DNA of 64,000 bases from CAYLHF01 sp964383365 (lineage in GTDB: Bacteria; Bacteroidota; Rhodothermia; Rhodothermales; UBA10348): the NCBI GenBank assembly GCA_964383365.1, contig CAYLHF010000015.1, forward strand, positions 1 through 64,000. The letters run 5' to 3'. Numbering within the stretch: the stretch's first letter is position 1; every line of letters begins with the position of its first letter. The notes below the pieces were generated by a model that saw nothing but the letters and a program-made list of their open reading frames with translations, was not told where the DNA came from and searched no databases. Position numbers and translations under genes: made by a program. Below are positions 33,811-42,800 of this stretch, one piece after another.

Positions 33811-36800
33811 ATGACCACGCAAGACCGCACAGCCGCATTGCACGCGCGCCTGGAAGAGGCCATCCTGCTTCTCGACGGCGGTCTGGGTACCATGATTCAG
33901 CGTGTAGCTCCAACCGAGGACGACTTTCGGGGAGACCGATTCGGAGATCATCCGATTCCACTCAAGGGAAACAACGATCTACTCTCCATCACCCGGCCGG
34001 CCATCCTTGCCGATATTCACGATGCCTATCTGGCAGCGGGCTCGGACATCGTGACTACCAATACGTTTTCCGCCACTCGGATTGCACAGGCAGACTATTC
34101 GCTGGAATCAGTCTGCAGGGAAATCAACTGCACCGCTGCCCGGATTGCCCGAGCGTCGGCAGATTCGTTCACATCCAGAACCCCGTCAAAGCCACGTTTT
34201 GTAGCCGGGTCGATGGGTCCGACGAATGTCTCGCTGTCGCTCTCGCCCGACGTTAATGACCCGGGATTCCGGGCGAATACGTTCGATGGTCTGGCCGAAG
34301 CCTATCTGGAGCAGATTGAAGGTCTCGTCGAAGGAGGCGTCGACATTCTGCTGATCGAAACTATTTTCGACACGCTGAATGCGAAAGCAGCGATCCACGC
34401 AATTCAGGACTTTTTCAACCGGACAGGGATACGACTCCCCGTCATGATCTCGGGAACGATCGTAGATCAGTCCGGGCGCACGCTCTCCGGTCAGTCCTCC
34501 GAAGCATTCTGGATTTCGATCGCCCATGCGCCAGAACTCATCAGTGTCGGGCTTAACTGTGCTCTCGGATCGGAAGCCATGCGTCCGTACCTGAAGACGC
34601 TCTCGTCGATTGCCCCTGTTCGGACGAGCCTGCACCCCAACGCGGGACTGCCGAATGAATTCGGTGGCTATGACGAGTCTCCAGAATTTATGGCCGCCCG
34701 GATCGCTGCGTATGCCCGGGAGGGTCTCCTGAATATAGTCGGCGGATGTTGCGGGACGACGCCCGATCACATCGAAGCGATGGCCGAGGCCGTCCGCGAC
34801 CTGACCCCGAGGCCGGTCCCGACGCCAGAAAAGCGGTTGCGTCTGAGTGGTTTGGAACCGCTGGAATTCAGGGAAAATCTAAACTTTGTCAACGTCGGGG
34901 AACGGACCAACGTAACCGGATCAAGGAAATTCGCCCGCCTCATCAAGGAAGGATCCTATGAAGAAGCCTTGTCGGTCGCCCGTCAGCAGGTTGAAAACGG
35001 TGCTCAGATCATTGACGTCAACATGGACGAGGGCATGCTCGATTCGATCGAGGTCATGACCACGTTTCTGAATCTGATCGCTGCCGAACCGGATATTTCG
35101 CGAGTCCCGATTATGATCGATTCATCCCAGTGGGATGTGATCGAGGCAGGGCTCAAGTGTTTACAGGGCAAGTGCATTGTTAATTCGATCAGTCTGAAGG
35201 AAGGCCGGGAGGAATTTCTCAATCATGCGCGTCTGGCACGTCAACTGGGTGCGGCCGTCATCGTTATGGCATTCGACGAGGACGGGCAGGCGGACACATA
35301 TGAACGACGGATCGCCATCTGCGAGCGGGCCTATCGAATACTCACGGATGAGGTGGGGATGCCGGCCGAGGACATCATCTTCGACCCCAATATTTTTGCT
35401 GTCGCCACTGGAATCGAGGCCCATAATCGATACGCCATAGACTTTATTGAAGCCACACGATGGATCAAGGAAAATCTACCCGGGACCCATGTATCGGGAG
35501 GTGTCAGTAATATTTCGTTCTCATTCCGAGGCAATAATCGAGTCCGCGAAGCGATTCATACCGCCTTTCTGTACCACGCCATTCAAGCGGGCATGGATAT
35601 GGGTATCGTTAATGCCGGTCAGATCGAGGTCTATGAGGAAATCGACCCGGAGCTGCTACGGAAGATCGAGGATGTTCTTTTCGACCGGTCGGAGACTGGA
35701 ACCGACGACCTTGTTCGATTTGCCGAAGGGATCTCGGGAAGTGGGAGACTACAACAGGGCGAGTCGTTGGCGTGGCGCGAGAAATCAGTGGAAGAACGAC
35801 TGCAGCATGCGTTGGTGAAAGGATTGTCAGACTTTGTGGAGGAAGATGCGGAAGAGGCCCGTATTTCGCTCGGTAGCGCGCTTGCGGTCATCGAAGGTCC
35901 GCTCATGGACGGGATGAATCACGTAGGCGGATTGTTCGGCGAAGGGAAGATGTTCTTACCTCAGGTGGTCAAGAGTGCTCGTGTCATGAAGCGGGCTGTC
36001 GGGTATCTGGTTTCGTTCATTTCTGACGCGGAATCGGGAGAGGCGAAGAGGACTCGTCCCGTGATTCTCATGGCCACCGTTAAAGGGGATGTCCACGACA
36101 TCGGGAAGAATATCGTCGGCGTTGTCCTGGGGTGCAATAATTATGATGTCCGGGATCTCGGTGTGATGGTCCCGGCGAAAACCATTTTGGATGAAGCGGA
36201 GCGCATACATGCCGATATCATCGGACTCTCGGGTCTGATTACCCCGTCACTTGAGGAGATGACGTCGGTCGCCGCTGAGATGAAACGCCGGGGCATGTCC
36301 ATACCGCTCTTGATCGGTGGAGCGACGACGTCAGAGGTCCATACAGCGGTTAAAATCGATCCGCAGTACGATCACTGCGTGGTTCATGTGCTGGATGCAT
36401 CACGAAGCGTTTCTGTCGTGAGCAGTCTGCTGGGGAAGGAGGGCGCCGAGTATGTTCGACGGATCCAAGCGGAGAACGTCGAGCGTAGACGCCGGCATGA
36501 AAATCGAACGAGAAAGACACGCTACCTCCCTTATGCTGATGCCACGAAGAACGCGTTGGACCTGGATTTTTCATCTGATGCTCCTCCGGTACCCACTACG
36601 CTGGGGATGCAGGCTGTCGAAAAGGTCCAGATTTCCGAGCTCAGATCGTACATCGACTGGACGCCATTTTTTCAAGCCTGGGAAATGAAAGGGAAGTATC
36701 CGGCCATTCTGGATGATCCCGAAAAAGGGGAGACGGCGCGTAAGTTGTTCGACGATGCGAATACATTGCTGGATGAACTGGTAGCGTCTGGCGATGTGAC

Positions 36801-37503
36801 GCCTCGCGGCGTATTCGGGCTGTTCCCGGCCAACAGAGTGGGCGACGACATCGAGGTCTACCGCTCGGACGTTCGTAACGACCGATTGGCAACGCTCCAT
36901 ACCCTCCGACAGCAGTCGGTTAAAGCGATGTCGAAGCCCAATAGGGCACTGTCTGATTTCGTCGCCCCACGCGGTGTCGCGGACTATATCGGCATGTTCG
37001 TCGTCACGGCAGGGCACGGTGTGCCGGACAGGGTCGCTTCTTATGAGCAAGCCGGGGACGATTACAATGCCATCCTGATTAAGTCCATCGCGGACCGGCT
37101 GGCAGAAGCCTTTGCCGAATACGTTCACCAGTTGATCCGGACGAAGCAGTGGGGATATGCTTCCGGCGAAAAATTGACCGGCGACGATTTGATTAAGGAA
37201 AAATATCAGGGGATTCGTCCCGCCCCGGGGTATCCTGCGCAGCCGGATCATACCGAGAAAGAAACGATCTGGCGTCTGCTCGACGTACAAGAGAAGACAG
37301 GAGTTTCGCTAACAGAGCACCTGGCCATGTGGCCTGCCGCATCGGTGTGTGGTTTGCTGTTCTGGCATCCGGAGGCATCCTATTTCAACGTGGGCCAGAT
37401 CGGACGCGATCAGGTAGAATCGTATGCAGACCGCAAGGGAATGACTCCGGAAGAAGTGGAACACTGGCTTCCAACACGACTGAATTATGATCCTGCTACG
37501 TAA
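33811..37503 (+). CDS. metH: Cobalamin-dependent methionine synthase
   Basis: 1230 aa, full length with all four modules. Homocysteine/zinc domain: LLDGGLGTMIQ, the Cys ligand in GLNCALGSEAM and the pair in VGGCCGTTPDHI. Methyltetrahydrofolate domain: VNVGERTNVTGSRKF and QIIDVNMDEGMLDS. Cobalamin domain: GDVHDIGKNIVGVV with the axial His762, then GLSGLITPSLEEM. Reactivation domain: YPAILDDPEKGETA, GIRPAPGYPAQPDHTEK and YFNVGQIGRDQV. It methylates homocysteine to methionine in the cytosol and needs B12. I see no cobalamin riboswitch in the 116 bases upstream. Confidence 0.97.
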   Translation: MTTQDRTAALHARLEEAILLLDGGLGTMIQRVAPTEDDFRGDRFGDHPIPLKGNNDLLSITRPAILADIHDAYLAAGSDIVTTNTFSATRIAQADYSLESVCREINCTAARIARASADSFTSRTPSKPRFVAGSMGPTNVSLSLSPDVNDPGFRANTFDGLAEAYLEQIEGLVEGGVDILLIETIFDTLNAKAAIHAIQDFFNRTGIRLPVMISGTIVDQSGRTLSGQSSEAFWISIAHAPELISVGLNCALGSEAMRPYLKTLSSIAPVRTSLHPNAGLPNEFGGYDESPEFMAARIAAYAREGLLNIVGGCCGTTPDHIEAMAEAVRDLTPRPVPTPEKRLRLSGLEPLEFRENLNFVNVGERTNVTGSRKFARLIKEGSYEEALSVARQQVENGAQIIDVNMDEGMLDSIEVMTTFLNLIAAEPDISRVPIMIDSSQWDVIEAGLKCLQGKCIVNSISLKEGREEFLNHARLARQLGAAVIVMAFDEDGQADTYERRIAICERAYRILTDEVGMPAEDIIFDPNIFAVATGIEAHNRYAIDFIEATRWIKENLPGTHVSGGVSNISFSFRGNNRVREAIHTAFLYHAIQAGMDMGIVNAGQIEVYEEIDPELLRKIEDVLFDRSETGTDDLVRFAEGISGSGRLQQGESLAWREKSVEERLQHALVKGLSDFVEEDAEEARISLGSALAVIEGPLMDGMNHVGGLFGEGKMFLPQVVKSARVMKRAVGYLVSFISDAESGEAKRTRPVILMATVKGDVHDIGKNIVGVVLGCNNYDVRDLGVMVPAKTILDEAERIHADIIGLSGLITPSLEEMTSVAAEMKRRGMSIPLLIGGATTSEVHTAVKIDPQYDHCVVHVLDASRSVSVVSSLLGKEGAEYVRRIQAENVERRRRHENRTRKTRYLPYADATKNALDLDFSSDAPPVPTTLGMQAVEKVQISELRSYIDWTPFFQAWEMKGKYPAILDDPEKGETARKLFDDANTLLDELVASGDVTPRGVFGLFPANRVGDDIEVYRSDVRNDRLATLHTLRQQSVKAMSKPNRALSDFVAPRGVADYIGMFVVTAGHGVPDRVASYEQAGDDYNAILIKSIADRLAEAFAEYVHQLIRTKQWGYASGEKLTGDDLIKEKYQGIRPAPGYPAQPDHTEKETIWRLLDVQEKTGVSLTEHLAMWPAASVCGLLFWHPEASYFNVGQIGRDQVESYADRKGMTPEEVEHWLPTRLNYDPAT

Positions 37504-37512
37504 TGAGCCGTA

Positions 37513-37534
37513 CGAATGACGACGCGGTCATTCG
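37513..37534 (+). terminator. Short hairpin after metH
   Basis: cgaatgac (37513-37520) and gtcattcg (37527-37534) are perfectly complementary around a 6-base loop, 10 bases after the metH stop. No T-run follows, so it is a weak terminator candidate. Confidence 0.35.
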
Positions 37535-37652
37535 CCGATGACCGTTATCCCCGTATCTCCTATCTTACCCCGGTACGCAACCAGCCTTCGATCAGGATAT
37601 TTCGTTCAGACGGGCTGATTCTATATACATAACGACACGAATTCGGGTATCC

Positions 37653-38246
37653 ATGGCACGTCCTTCCATTCTCAGTCTTCACTCAGATCGAGTCGCCGTA
37701 GTCGACCTGCTCCGCCGCGAGGATGCGAGCGTACTGACTCAATCGATGGGAATCGTCGCATTTATGCTGCTCACGGTCCTGGGCGCTCAGATCCGGCTCT
37801 ATCTATGGGAAGTTCCGTTTACCCTCCAGACGCTGGCAGTCTACGGAAGCGGGCTCTACCTCGGCTGGCGTAACGGGCTGATTGCGCAACTCCTGTACCT
37901 CTCTATGGGTCTTATCCTGCCTGTATATGCTGGAGATGGATTTGGACCGGCGTATCTATTCGGAGCCGTATCCGCTGGATATTTGTTCGGTTTTCCGCTG
38001 GCAGCTGCCGTATCGGGAAGTGTTTCAAAGCGTTGGAACGGCATGACGGGGAGCATTCTTTCCCTGGTTCTGGCGTCGCTCGCGTTGTTCAGTATTGGCG
38101 TGACGTGGCTACATTACGCTGCGGGGCATACGTCGTGGTTGGAGTCGATCGACAAGGGATGGTTGCGTTTTGCAGCGGTGGATCTGGCTAAAATCCTGTT
38201 CGTTTCCCTGATTTATACGGGATCACGAATGGCCCGGCGCACCTGA
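37653..38246 (+). CDS. bioY: Biotin transporter substrate-binding protein BioY
   Basis: 197 aa with five to six membrane helices. It is the S component of an ECF-type biotin importer. Family marks: LGAQIRLYLWEVPFTLQTLAVY, LYLSMGLILPVYAGDGFG and AYLFGAVSAGYLFGFPLAA. An N-terminal extension of about 35 residues precedes the first helix. The energising proteins (BioM/BioN or shared EcfA/T) are not in the window, so it would use a shared ECF module or act alone. Three small genes follow closely in the same direction. Confidence 0.95.
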   Translation: MARPSILSLHSDRVAVVDLLRREDASVLTQSMGIVAFMLLTVLGAQIRLYLWEVPFTLQTLAVYGSGLYLGWRNGLIAQLLYLSMGLILPVYAGDGFGPAYLFGAVSAGYLFGFPLAAAVSGSVSKRWNGMTGSILSLVLASLALFSIGVTWLHYAAGHTSWLESIDKGWLRFAAVDLAKILFVSLIYTGSRMARRT

Positions 38247-38251
38247 GATCC

Positions 38252-38434
38252 ATGGCACTCGAAATGAAGTCGGCCTGTGAGAGATGTCGGAGATCACTCC
38301 CTGCCGACGGTGAGGCGTATATCTGCTCTTACGAATGCTCATACTGTACGGACTGCGCGCGGGTACTGAAAAAAACGTGTCAGAACTGCCAGGGCGAACT
38401 CGTCCGGCGGCCCATGAGGAAAGTACCAACTTGA
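38252..38434 (+). CDS. DUF1272 small zinc-ribbon-like protein
   Basis: 60 aa, full length for the DUF1272 family. Cysteine pairs lie in order CERCRRSL, CSYECSYCTDC and CQNCQGELVRRP. This treble-clef-like pattern should bind two zinc ions. It lies 5 bases after bioY. The next gene may begin at TTG 38431 in overlap with its stop. Function of the family is unknown. Confidence 0.92.
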   Translation: MALEMKSACERCRRSLPADGEAYICSYECSYCTDCARVLKKTCQNCQGELVRRPMRKVPT

Positions 38435-38454
38435 GCGTGCGATCCTCGGGTGGT

Positions 38455-39720
38455 ATGATTCGCAGGGCTCGCTCAACGAACGGCGCAACGCACAGGGTAC
38501 ACGCTACGAGCGGCGCGCCACCGAGGACTCGCTCCGCGTACGGCGCAATACTGATTGTCCTGTTTCTCGTGTTCCCGCCTCGCACGGCGCGGAGTCAAAA
38601 TCAGGTGGTAGCCCGTGAGAACCCCAGTATCCTCTCAGACCCGTGGCTTGTCGCTCGTGCCGATTCCGGTCTGAAGGCGCTCTACAACCTGGATGATCGA
38701 CGTGCGGACTCGTTGTTCACCCTTGTGTCGGACCGATACCCGGGTCACCCCATTGGATCCTTTCTGGCCGGTCTCCAGATCTGGTGGCGAATTCTCCCCA
38801 ATCTGGAAGCAGGAGAAAAGGTCGAAGACGAACGGTTTTTTATGGCCATGGATTCGGTCGTGGCTCGATCCGACAAACTCCTCAAAAAGGATCGGGATAA
38901 TTTTGACGCGATGTTTTTCAAGGGTGCTGCCCTCGGATTTCGGGGGCGCCTGTATTCGAATCGAAGGCGCTGGCTCGATGCGGCGAAGGACGGTCGGGAG
39001 ACACTCGACTATATCTTTCGAATCGCCGAGTCAGACTCCGCCAACGCAGACTTCCAGTTTGGAAAGGGGGTCTACGACTATTTTGCGGCGGTCATCCCGA
39101 AGACGTACCCGATCGTTCGACCCATGATGTTTTTCTTCCCGAAGGCGGACAGGGAGCGAGGACTTCGAGAATTGGAGTTTACCGCCCGTTCGGGACGGTA
39201 CATTCAAACCGAAGCAGTCTATTTTCTGTTGCAGATCCATCTTTTTTATGAGCGGGACGCAGCGAAGGCCCTCGGTGAGGTAAGGTGGCTGCGAACTCAA
39301 TATCCGCAGAACGCCTGGTTTCATGCGTTGGAAGGGAGGGTCTATGTCCAGAAGGCCGACCACGCGCGTGCTGCAGACGTGTTCAGAGACGTTTGGGATC
39401 GATGGGCCCGTGGGCAGCGCGGCTACACGGACGCGCTCGCGGCGCAATCGGCGTATTATCTGGGGAGATTCGAGGCCAACAACGGGAATTTTTCTCAGGC
39501 ACTGGGTTATTTTGATCGCTCCGACAGCCTGTCCGGCCCCGATGCAGACAATGCGACGGCGCTGAACACGGCCCTCAGGCGCGGGATGATCTATGATCTG
39601 CTGGGAGAGCGTGCCAGAGCAGTGACGGCCTATGATCGGGCTCTCAGAATGGAGGATCGTGGGGACGTGCACAAGCGAGCGAAAGCATACAAGAAAAACC
39701 CGTACGGCTCAAAAAAATGA
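38455..39720 (+). CDS. TPR-like secreted or membrane-anchored protein
   Basis: 421 aa from ATG 38455. An unusual N-terminus made of 10-residue imperfect repeats precedes a hydrophobic helix (ILIVLFLVFPP) that ends ARSQ, a probable signal peptide. The rest is helical with TPR-like units (RADSLFTLVSDRYPGHPI; FDAMFFKGAALGF; ALEGRVYVQKADHARAADVF; MIYDLLGERARAVTAYDRAL). Starts at TTG 38431 or GTG 38437 are also in frame and would lengthen the pre-signal region. It probably acts as a periplasmic scaffold; partner unknown. Its stop overlaps rsmA (ATGA). Confidence 0.8.
   Translation: MIRRARSTNGATHRVHATSGAPPRTRSAYGAILIVLFLVFPPRTARSQNQVVARENPSILSDPWLVARADSGLKALYNLDDRRADSLFTLVSDRYPGHPIGSFLAGLQIWWRILPNLEAGEKVEDERFFMAMDSVVARSDKLLKKDRDNFDAMFFKGAALGFRGRLYSNRRRWLDAAKDGRETLDYIFRIAESDSANADFQFGKGVYDYFAAVIPKTYPIVRPMMFFFPKADRERGLRELEFTARSGRYIQTEAVYFLLQIHLFYERDAAKALGEVRWLRTQYPQNAWFHALEGRVYVQKADHARAADVFRDVWDRWARGQRGYTDALAAQSAYYLGRFEANNGNFSQALGYFDRSDSLSGPDADNATALNTALRRGMIYDLLGERARAVTAYDRALRMEDRGDVHKRAKAYKKNPYGSKK
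38468..38548 (+). repeat. Three imperfect 30-bp repeats in the TPR protein's N-terminus
   Basis: Copies start at 38468, 38498 and 38528. The first and third share ctcgct, then cggcgcaa at the same offset; the middle copy is more diverged (cgctacgagcggcgcg). The encoded decapeptides are RSTNGATHRV, HATSGAPPRT and RSAYGAILIV, the third running into the signal helix. Confidence 0.75.
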
Positions 39721-40550
39721 ACGGGAAAAAAACAGACGGACGAATTGAGCCCAGAAAGAGTCTTGGACAAAATTTCCTCACAGACGGAAATACGGCGCGA
39801 AAAATCGTGTCATCGCTGAGAGCAGACGCCTCCGATATGGTGGTAGAAATCGGGGCCGGAACGGGAGCGCTGACCGCGCTCCTGGCCGAGGCATATCCCA
39901 GATTGCTGGCTGTTGAAATCGACGATCGGGCAGTTGATGTACTGAGGACCAGAATGCCCGGTGTTCGCATTGTCGAGACGGACGTACTCAAACTGGTCTG
40001 GAGGGAGATCGCCGGAGATGCCGGCGGGACACTCCACGTGATTGGAAATCTCCCGTATTACATCACATCCCAGATTCTATTCGGGCTGCTCGACGAAGAG
40101 ATCCACATCAGCGAGGCTGTTTTGATGATGCAATATGAAGTCGCTCAGCGTCTCGTCGCCCAGACGTCAACAAAGGCTTACGGTATCCTCAGTGTGGCGG
40201 TCCAACTGGTGGCCGAGCCACGAATCCTGTTTCCGGTCTCAAGAAACGTTTTTTATCCCAGGCCGGATGTTCGGAGTGCTATCGTTCATCTGGATTTTGA
40301 ATCGAAGAGGGGAAACAGCGCTTCGGAGTCGGGTTCAGACGGTCACAGCCCGGAATTTGATGCCAGGTTTATTCGCAGGGTTATTCGATCCGCATTCAAT
40401 CAGCGGAGAAAAAGGCTCAGAAATAGCCTCAAAGGGATCTGTGAAGAGGTAGGGAAGGAGTTGGAAGCAAAATATGCACATCGTCGGGCCGAGGAACTGA
40501 CTCCCGAGGACTTTGTCGACCTCGCACGCTATCTTCAAGCCGATTTGTAG
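39717..40550 (+). CDS. rsmA: 16S rRNA dimethyladenosine transferase
   Basis: 277 aa. It dimethylates two adjacent adenosines in the 3' hairpin of 16S rRNA during 30S assembly. Marks: KSLGQNFLTDGNTARKIV, SAM motif VVEIGAGTGALTALLAE, LLAVEIDDRAV, the catalytic NLPYYITSQIL, and FYPRPDVRSAIVHL with FNQRRKRLRNSL. ATG 39717 overlaps the previous stop (ATGA). The synonym ksgA applies. Confidence 0.96.
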   Translation: MNGKKTDGRIEPRKSLGQNFLTDGNTARKIVSSLRADASDMVVEIGAGTGALTALLAEAYPRLLAVEIDDRAVDVLRTRMPGVRIVETDVLKLVWREIAGDAGGTLHVIGNLPYYITSQILFGLLDEEIHISEAVLMMQYEVAQRLVAQTSTKAYGILSVAVQLVAEPRILFPVSRNVFYPRPDVRSAIVHLDFESKRGNSASESGSDGHSPEFDARFIRRVIRSAFNQRRKRLRNSLKGICEEVGKELEAKYAHRRAEELTPEDFVDLARYLQADL

Positions 40551-40555
40551 CTAAC

Positions 40556-40603
40556 GGTCAGTAAGGCGAAAGGTCAGTACGGCGAACGTCACCGTCGGTG
40601 ACG
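40556..40603 (+). repeat. Direct repeat plus hairpin between rsmA and mgtE
   Basis: ggtcagta(a/c)ggcgaa occurs at 40556-40570 and 40572-40586, 14 of 15 identical, directly after the rsmA stop. It is followed by a hairpin of cgtcacc and ggtgacg (40587-40603, loop gtc). Tandem direct repeats before a transporter gene could bind a regulator; the hairpin could end the upstream message. Confidence 0.6.
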
Positions 40604-40644
40604 CGAGCTAATACAGACCGGTCGGTTGGAATAAATTTTTGGGC

Positions 40645-42054
40645 ATGGATAGCATCACCGAAAAGAATGTATCGGAGAACGTGTCGGCGGCCATGATGGA
40701 CGTCGATCCGGATCTCGTCAGCGATATTTCTTCGCTCATCGACTCGAAAGAGAGCCAGATGGTGCTCAATATCCTGGCCGATCTGCATTCTGCTGACGTT
40801 GCCGAAGTCGTAAGTCACCTTCCCAACGACGACGCGAGACTTATTCTTTCGTGGTTACCGGTCGATCAGGCGGCGGACATCATCGCCGAACTGGACGACG
40901 ATTATCGGGCGCTTCTTCTTGAGGAGACGTCGGAAGACAGGCTGACGGCGCTTCTGGATGAGTTGGAGTCAGACGATGCGGCGGATGTCATCGCCGATCT
41001 CCCGGACGAGATTCAGGAAAAGGTTCTGCCTACCCTCGAGGATGCCGTCGAAGTGCAGGAGTTGCTCTCGTACGAGGAGGATACGGCCGGGGGTATAATG
41101 GCCGCCGAGTTTGTATCGGTATTCGAGGATTGGACCGTCGATGAAGCGGTAGAAGAGGTCCGCCGAAACGCCGAGGAAGTGGAAGACCTGTTCGCCGTGT
41201 TCGTTACCGACGACTCCGATAAACTGACAGGCATCGTCTCTCTCAAACGGCTCCTCCTGACGCAACCCGGTACAAAGATCGGAGAGATACGAGAACCAGA
41301 CGTCAAATCCGTTACGACCGATGTTGACCAGGAAGCGGTAGCCCGGAAAATGGAGCGGTATGACCTGGTGACACTCCCCGTCGTGGATGTCGACGGGCGA
41401 CTCGTCGGAAGAATCACGATCGATGACGTGGTGGACGTGATCCGCGAGGAGGCCGAAGAGGATATTCAGCGGATGAGTGGTGTATCCGGTGGCGAGGAAA
41501 TCACGGATTCTATTTTGCAGACTACACTCGGTCGTTTACCGTGGCTCATGGCCGGGCTGGGAGGGGCCACCCTGGCGGCCGGGGTGATCTGGTTTTTCAA
41601 CAGCGCGCTGAAGGAAGCATCGATCCTGGCCGGGTTTATTCCCATCATCATGGCAACGGCCGGGAACGCGGGTATTCAGAGTTCGGCGATCACGGTGCAA
41701 CGACTCGCATCCGGAGATATTTACGCCGGCGACATGGCAAAGCGTCTGGGCAAGGAAATTCGTGTCGCGTTGCTGAATGCCTTTGTGGCGTCGGCCTTCC
41801 TGGGTGTAGTCATCGTAGCCCTCGGACCGATGTTTCTGGGGCCGGTCTCAAAACCGTACAGTCTGGCCATCACGGCCATGCTGGCACTCATTACGGTGAT
41901 CGTTCAAGCGACCGCCCTGGGGACGATCATTCCCCTGATGTTGAACAAACTGGATATCGATCCTGCGCTGGCCACGGGACCTTTCATCACGACCAGCAAT
42001 GACATCATCGGAATTCTGGTCTTCTTCCTGCTGGCGGAAGCTCTCTATCTATAG
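40645..42054 (+). CDS. mgtE: Magnesium transporter MgtE
   Basis: 469 aa from ATG 40645 (TTG 40639 also in frame). Layout is standard: N-domain of acidic helical repeats (VVSHLPNDDARLILSWLP; SDDAADVIADLPDE), two CBS domains (YEEDTAGGIMAAEF; SVTTDVDQEAVARKMERYDLVTLPVVD), a plug helix, and five membrane helices with the pore sequence MATAGNAGIQSSAIT and PFITTSNDIIGI. The N and CBS domains close the channel when cytosolic Mg is high. Its stop is 20 bases from the convergent ccmE. Confidence 0.95.
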   Translation: MDSITEKNVSENVSAAMMDVDPDLVSDISSLIDSKESQMVLNILADLHSADVAEVVSHLPNDDARLILSWLPVDQAADIIAELDDDYRALLLEETSEDRLTALLDELESDDAADVIADLPDEIQEKVLPTLEDAVEVQELLSYEEDTAGGIMAAEFVSVFEDWTVDEAVEEVRRNAEEVEDLFAVFVTDDSDKLTGIVSLKRLLLTQPGTKIGEIREPDVKSVTTDVDQEAVARKMERYDLVTLPVVDVDGRLVGRITIDDVVDVIREEAEEDIQRMSGVSGGEEITDSILQTTLGRLPWLMAGLGGATLAAGVIWFFNSALKEASILAGFIPIIMATAGNAGIQSSAITVQRLASGDIYAGDMAKRLGKEIRVALLNAFVASAFLGVVIVALGPMFLGPVSKPYSLAITAMLALITVIVQATALGTIIPLMLNKLDIDPALATGPFITTSNDIIGILVFFLLAEALYL

Positions 42055-42074
42055 CGGAATTATACCGACTCGGG

Positions 42075-42476
42075 TCAACTCTCGGTCTTCTCAGGGATTT
42101 CCTGCAGGCCCCGTGCATCGTTGTATTTCGATGGGCACTTGACGAGAATATTTTCGGCAACGAATATTTCGTCCTTCACGTAGCCCTCCACGACGAGTTT
42201 GTCGGCATCCTCGAAGTTGGGAGGTTTCGGGTGGGAATACTGGACTTCTCTCACAGCACCCTGATCGTCAGCCATGTGAAAGCGAAAAATATTGGCTCCA
42301 GCATCGTACGTGACCGGACGGGTGTCGACTCGAACACCCACTACATGGGCCTTGGTACCGGCCTCCGCGGCCTGATCAAAATTCATGTATCCTCCCACCT
42401 GCTGGCCGAAGTTCATAAACAGAACGGATGTAAATCCTACGATCAAAAGGATTCCGAATAGCGTCTTGGCTTTCAT
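42075..42476 (-). CDS. ccmE: Cytochrome c maturation heme chaperone CcmE, Cys-type
   Basis: 133 aa. An N-terminal membrane helix (LFGILLIVGFTSVLFMN) is followed by an OB-fold domain (HVVGVRVDTRPVTY, VVEGYVKDEIFVAENILVK). The heme-attachment motif, HXXXY in E. coli CcmE, reads CPSKY here, placing Cys where the covalently heme-binding His would be. Cys-type CcmE is known from archaea and Desulfovibrio-like bacteria. It carries heme from CcmC toward the apocytochrome ligase in the periplasm. Last gene of the minus-strand ccm unit. Confidence 0.9.
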   Translation of the reverse strand: MKAKTLFGILLIVGFTSVLFMNFGQQVGGYMNFDQAAEAGTKAHVVGVRVDTRPVTYDAGANIFRFHMADDQGAVREVQYSHPKPPNFEDADKLVVEGYVKDEIFVAENILVKCPSKYNDARGLQEIPEKTES

Positions 42477-42509
42477 AGATATATCCTGGCCACTTGGTGG
42501 TTTGGGTCG

Positions 42510-42788
42510 TTACAGGTCGTCATCACTTTCATCAATGCGATCCCCCATATTTCGTTCCAGAGCGCCGATCTTGCGGTCTGTCCGAAGGAGAAAGAAAACA
42601 ATGCCCGCCCATATGATCAGGACGACAGCGAGGACGACGTAAAGTTTGTCGTTCGATAACATAATCTGCTCCAGGGCTGTTGGAGGTTTCGTTGGCAGGT
42701 TTGCCCCCGACCAGATGCTGTCATACGCAGTCGATATGGCGTCTGAAGCTCGCAGCGAGTCGGCAACCTGTTGGATCTGTTCTTCCAT
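42510..42788 (-). CDS. CcmD-like small membrane protein
   Basis: 92 aa. One membrane helix (LYVVLAVVLIIWAGIVFFLL) is followed by a short charged stretch RTDRKIGALE, the topology and sequence feel of CcmD, which helps release holo-CcmE from the CcmABC complex. It is longer than E. coli CcmD because of a 45-residue N-terminal extension. Position between ccmC and ccmE supports the call. Confidence 0.75.
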   Translation of the reverse strand: MEEQIQQVADSLRASDAISTAYDSIWSGANLPTKPPTALEQIMLSNDKLYVVLAVVLIIWAGIVFFLLRTDRKIGALERNMGDRIDESDDDL

Positions 42789-42800
42789 AAGGCGAATCGA

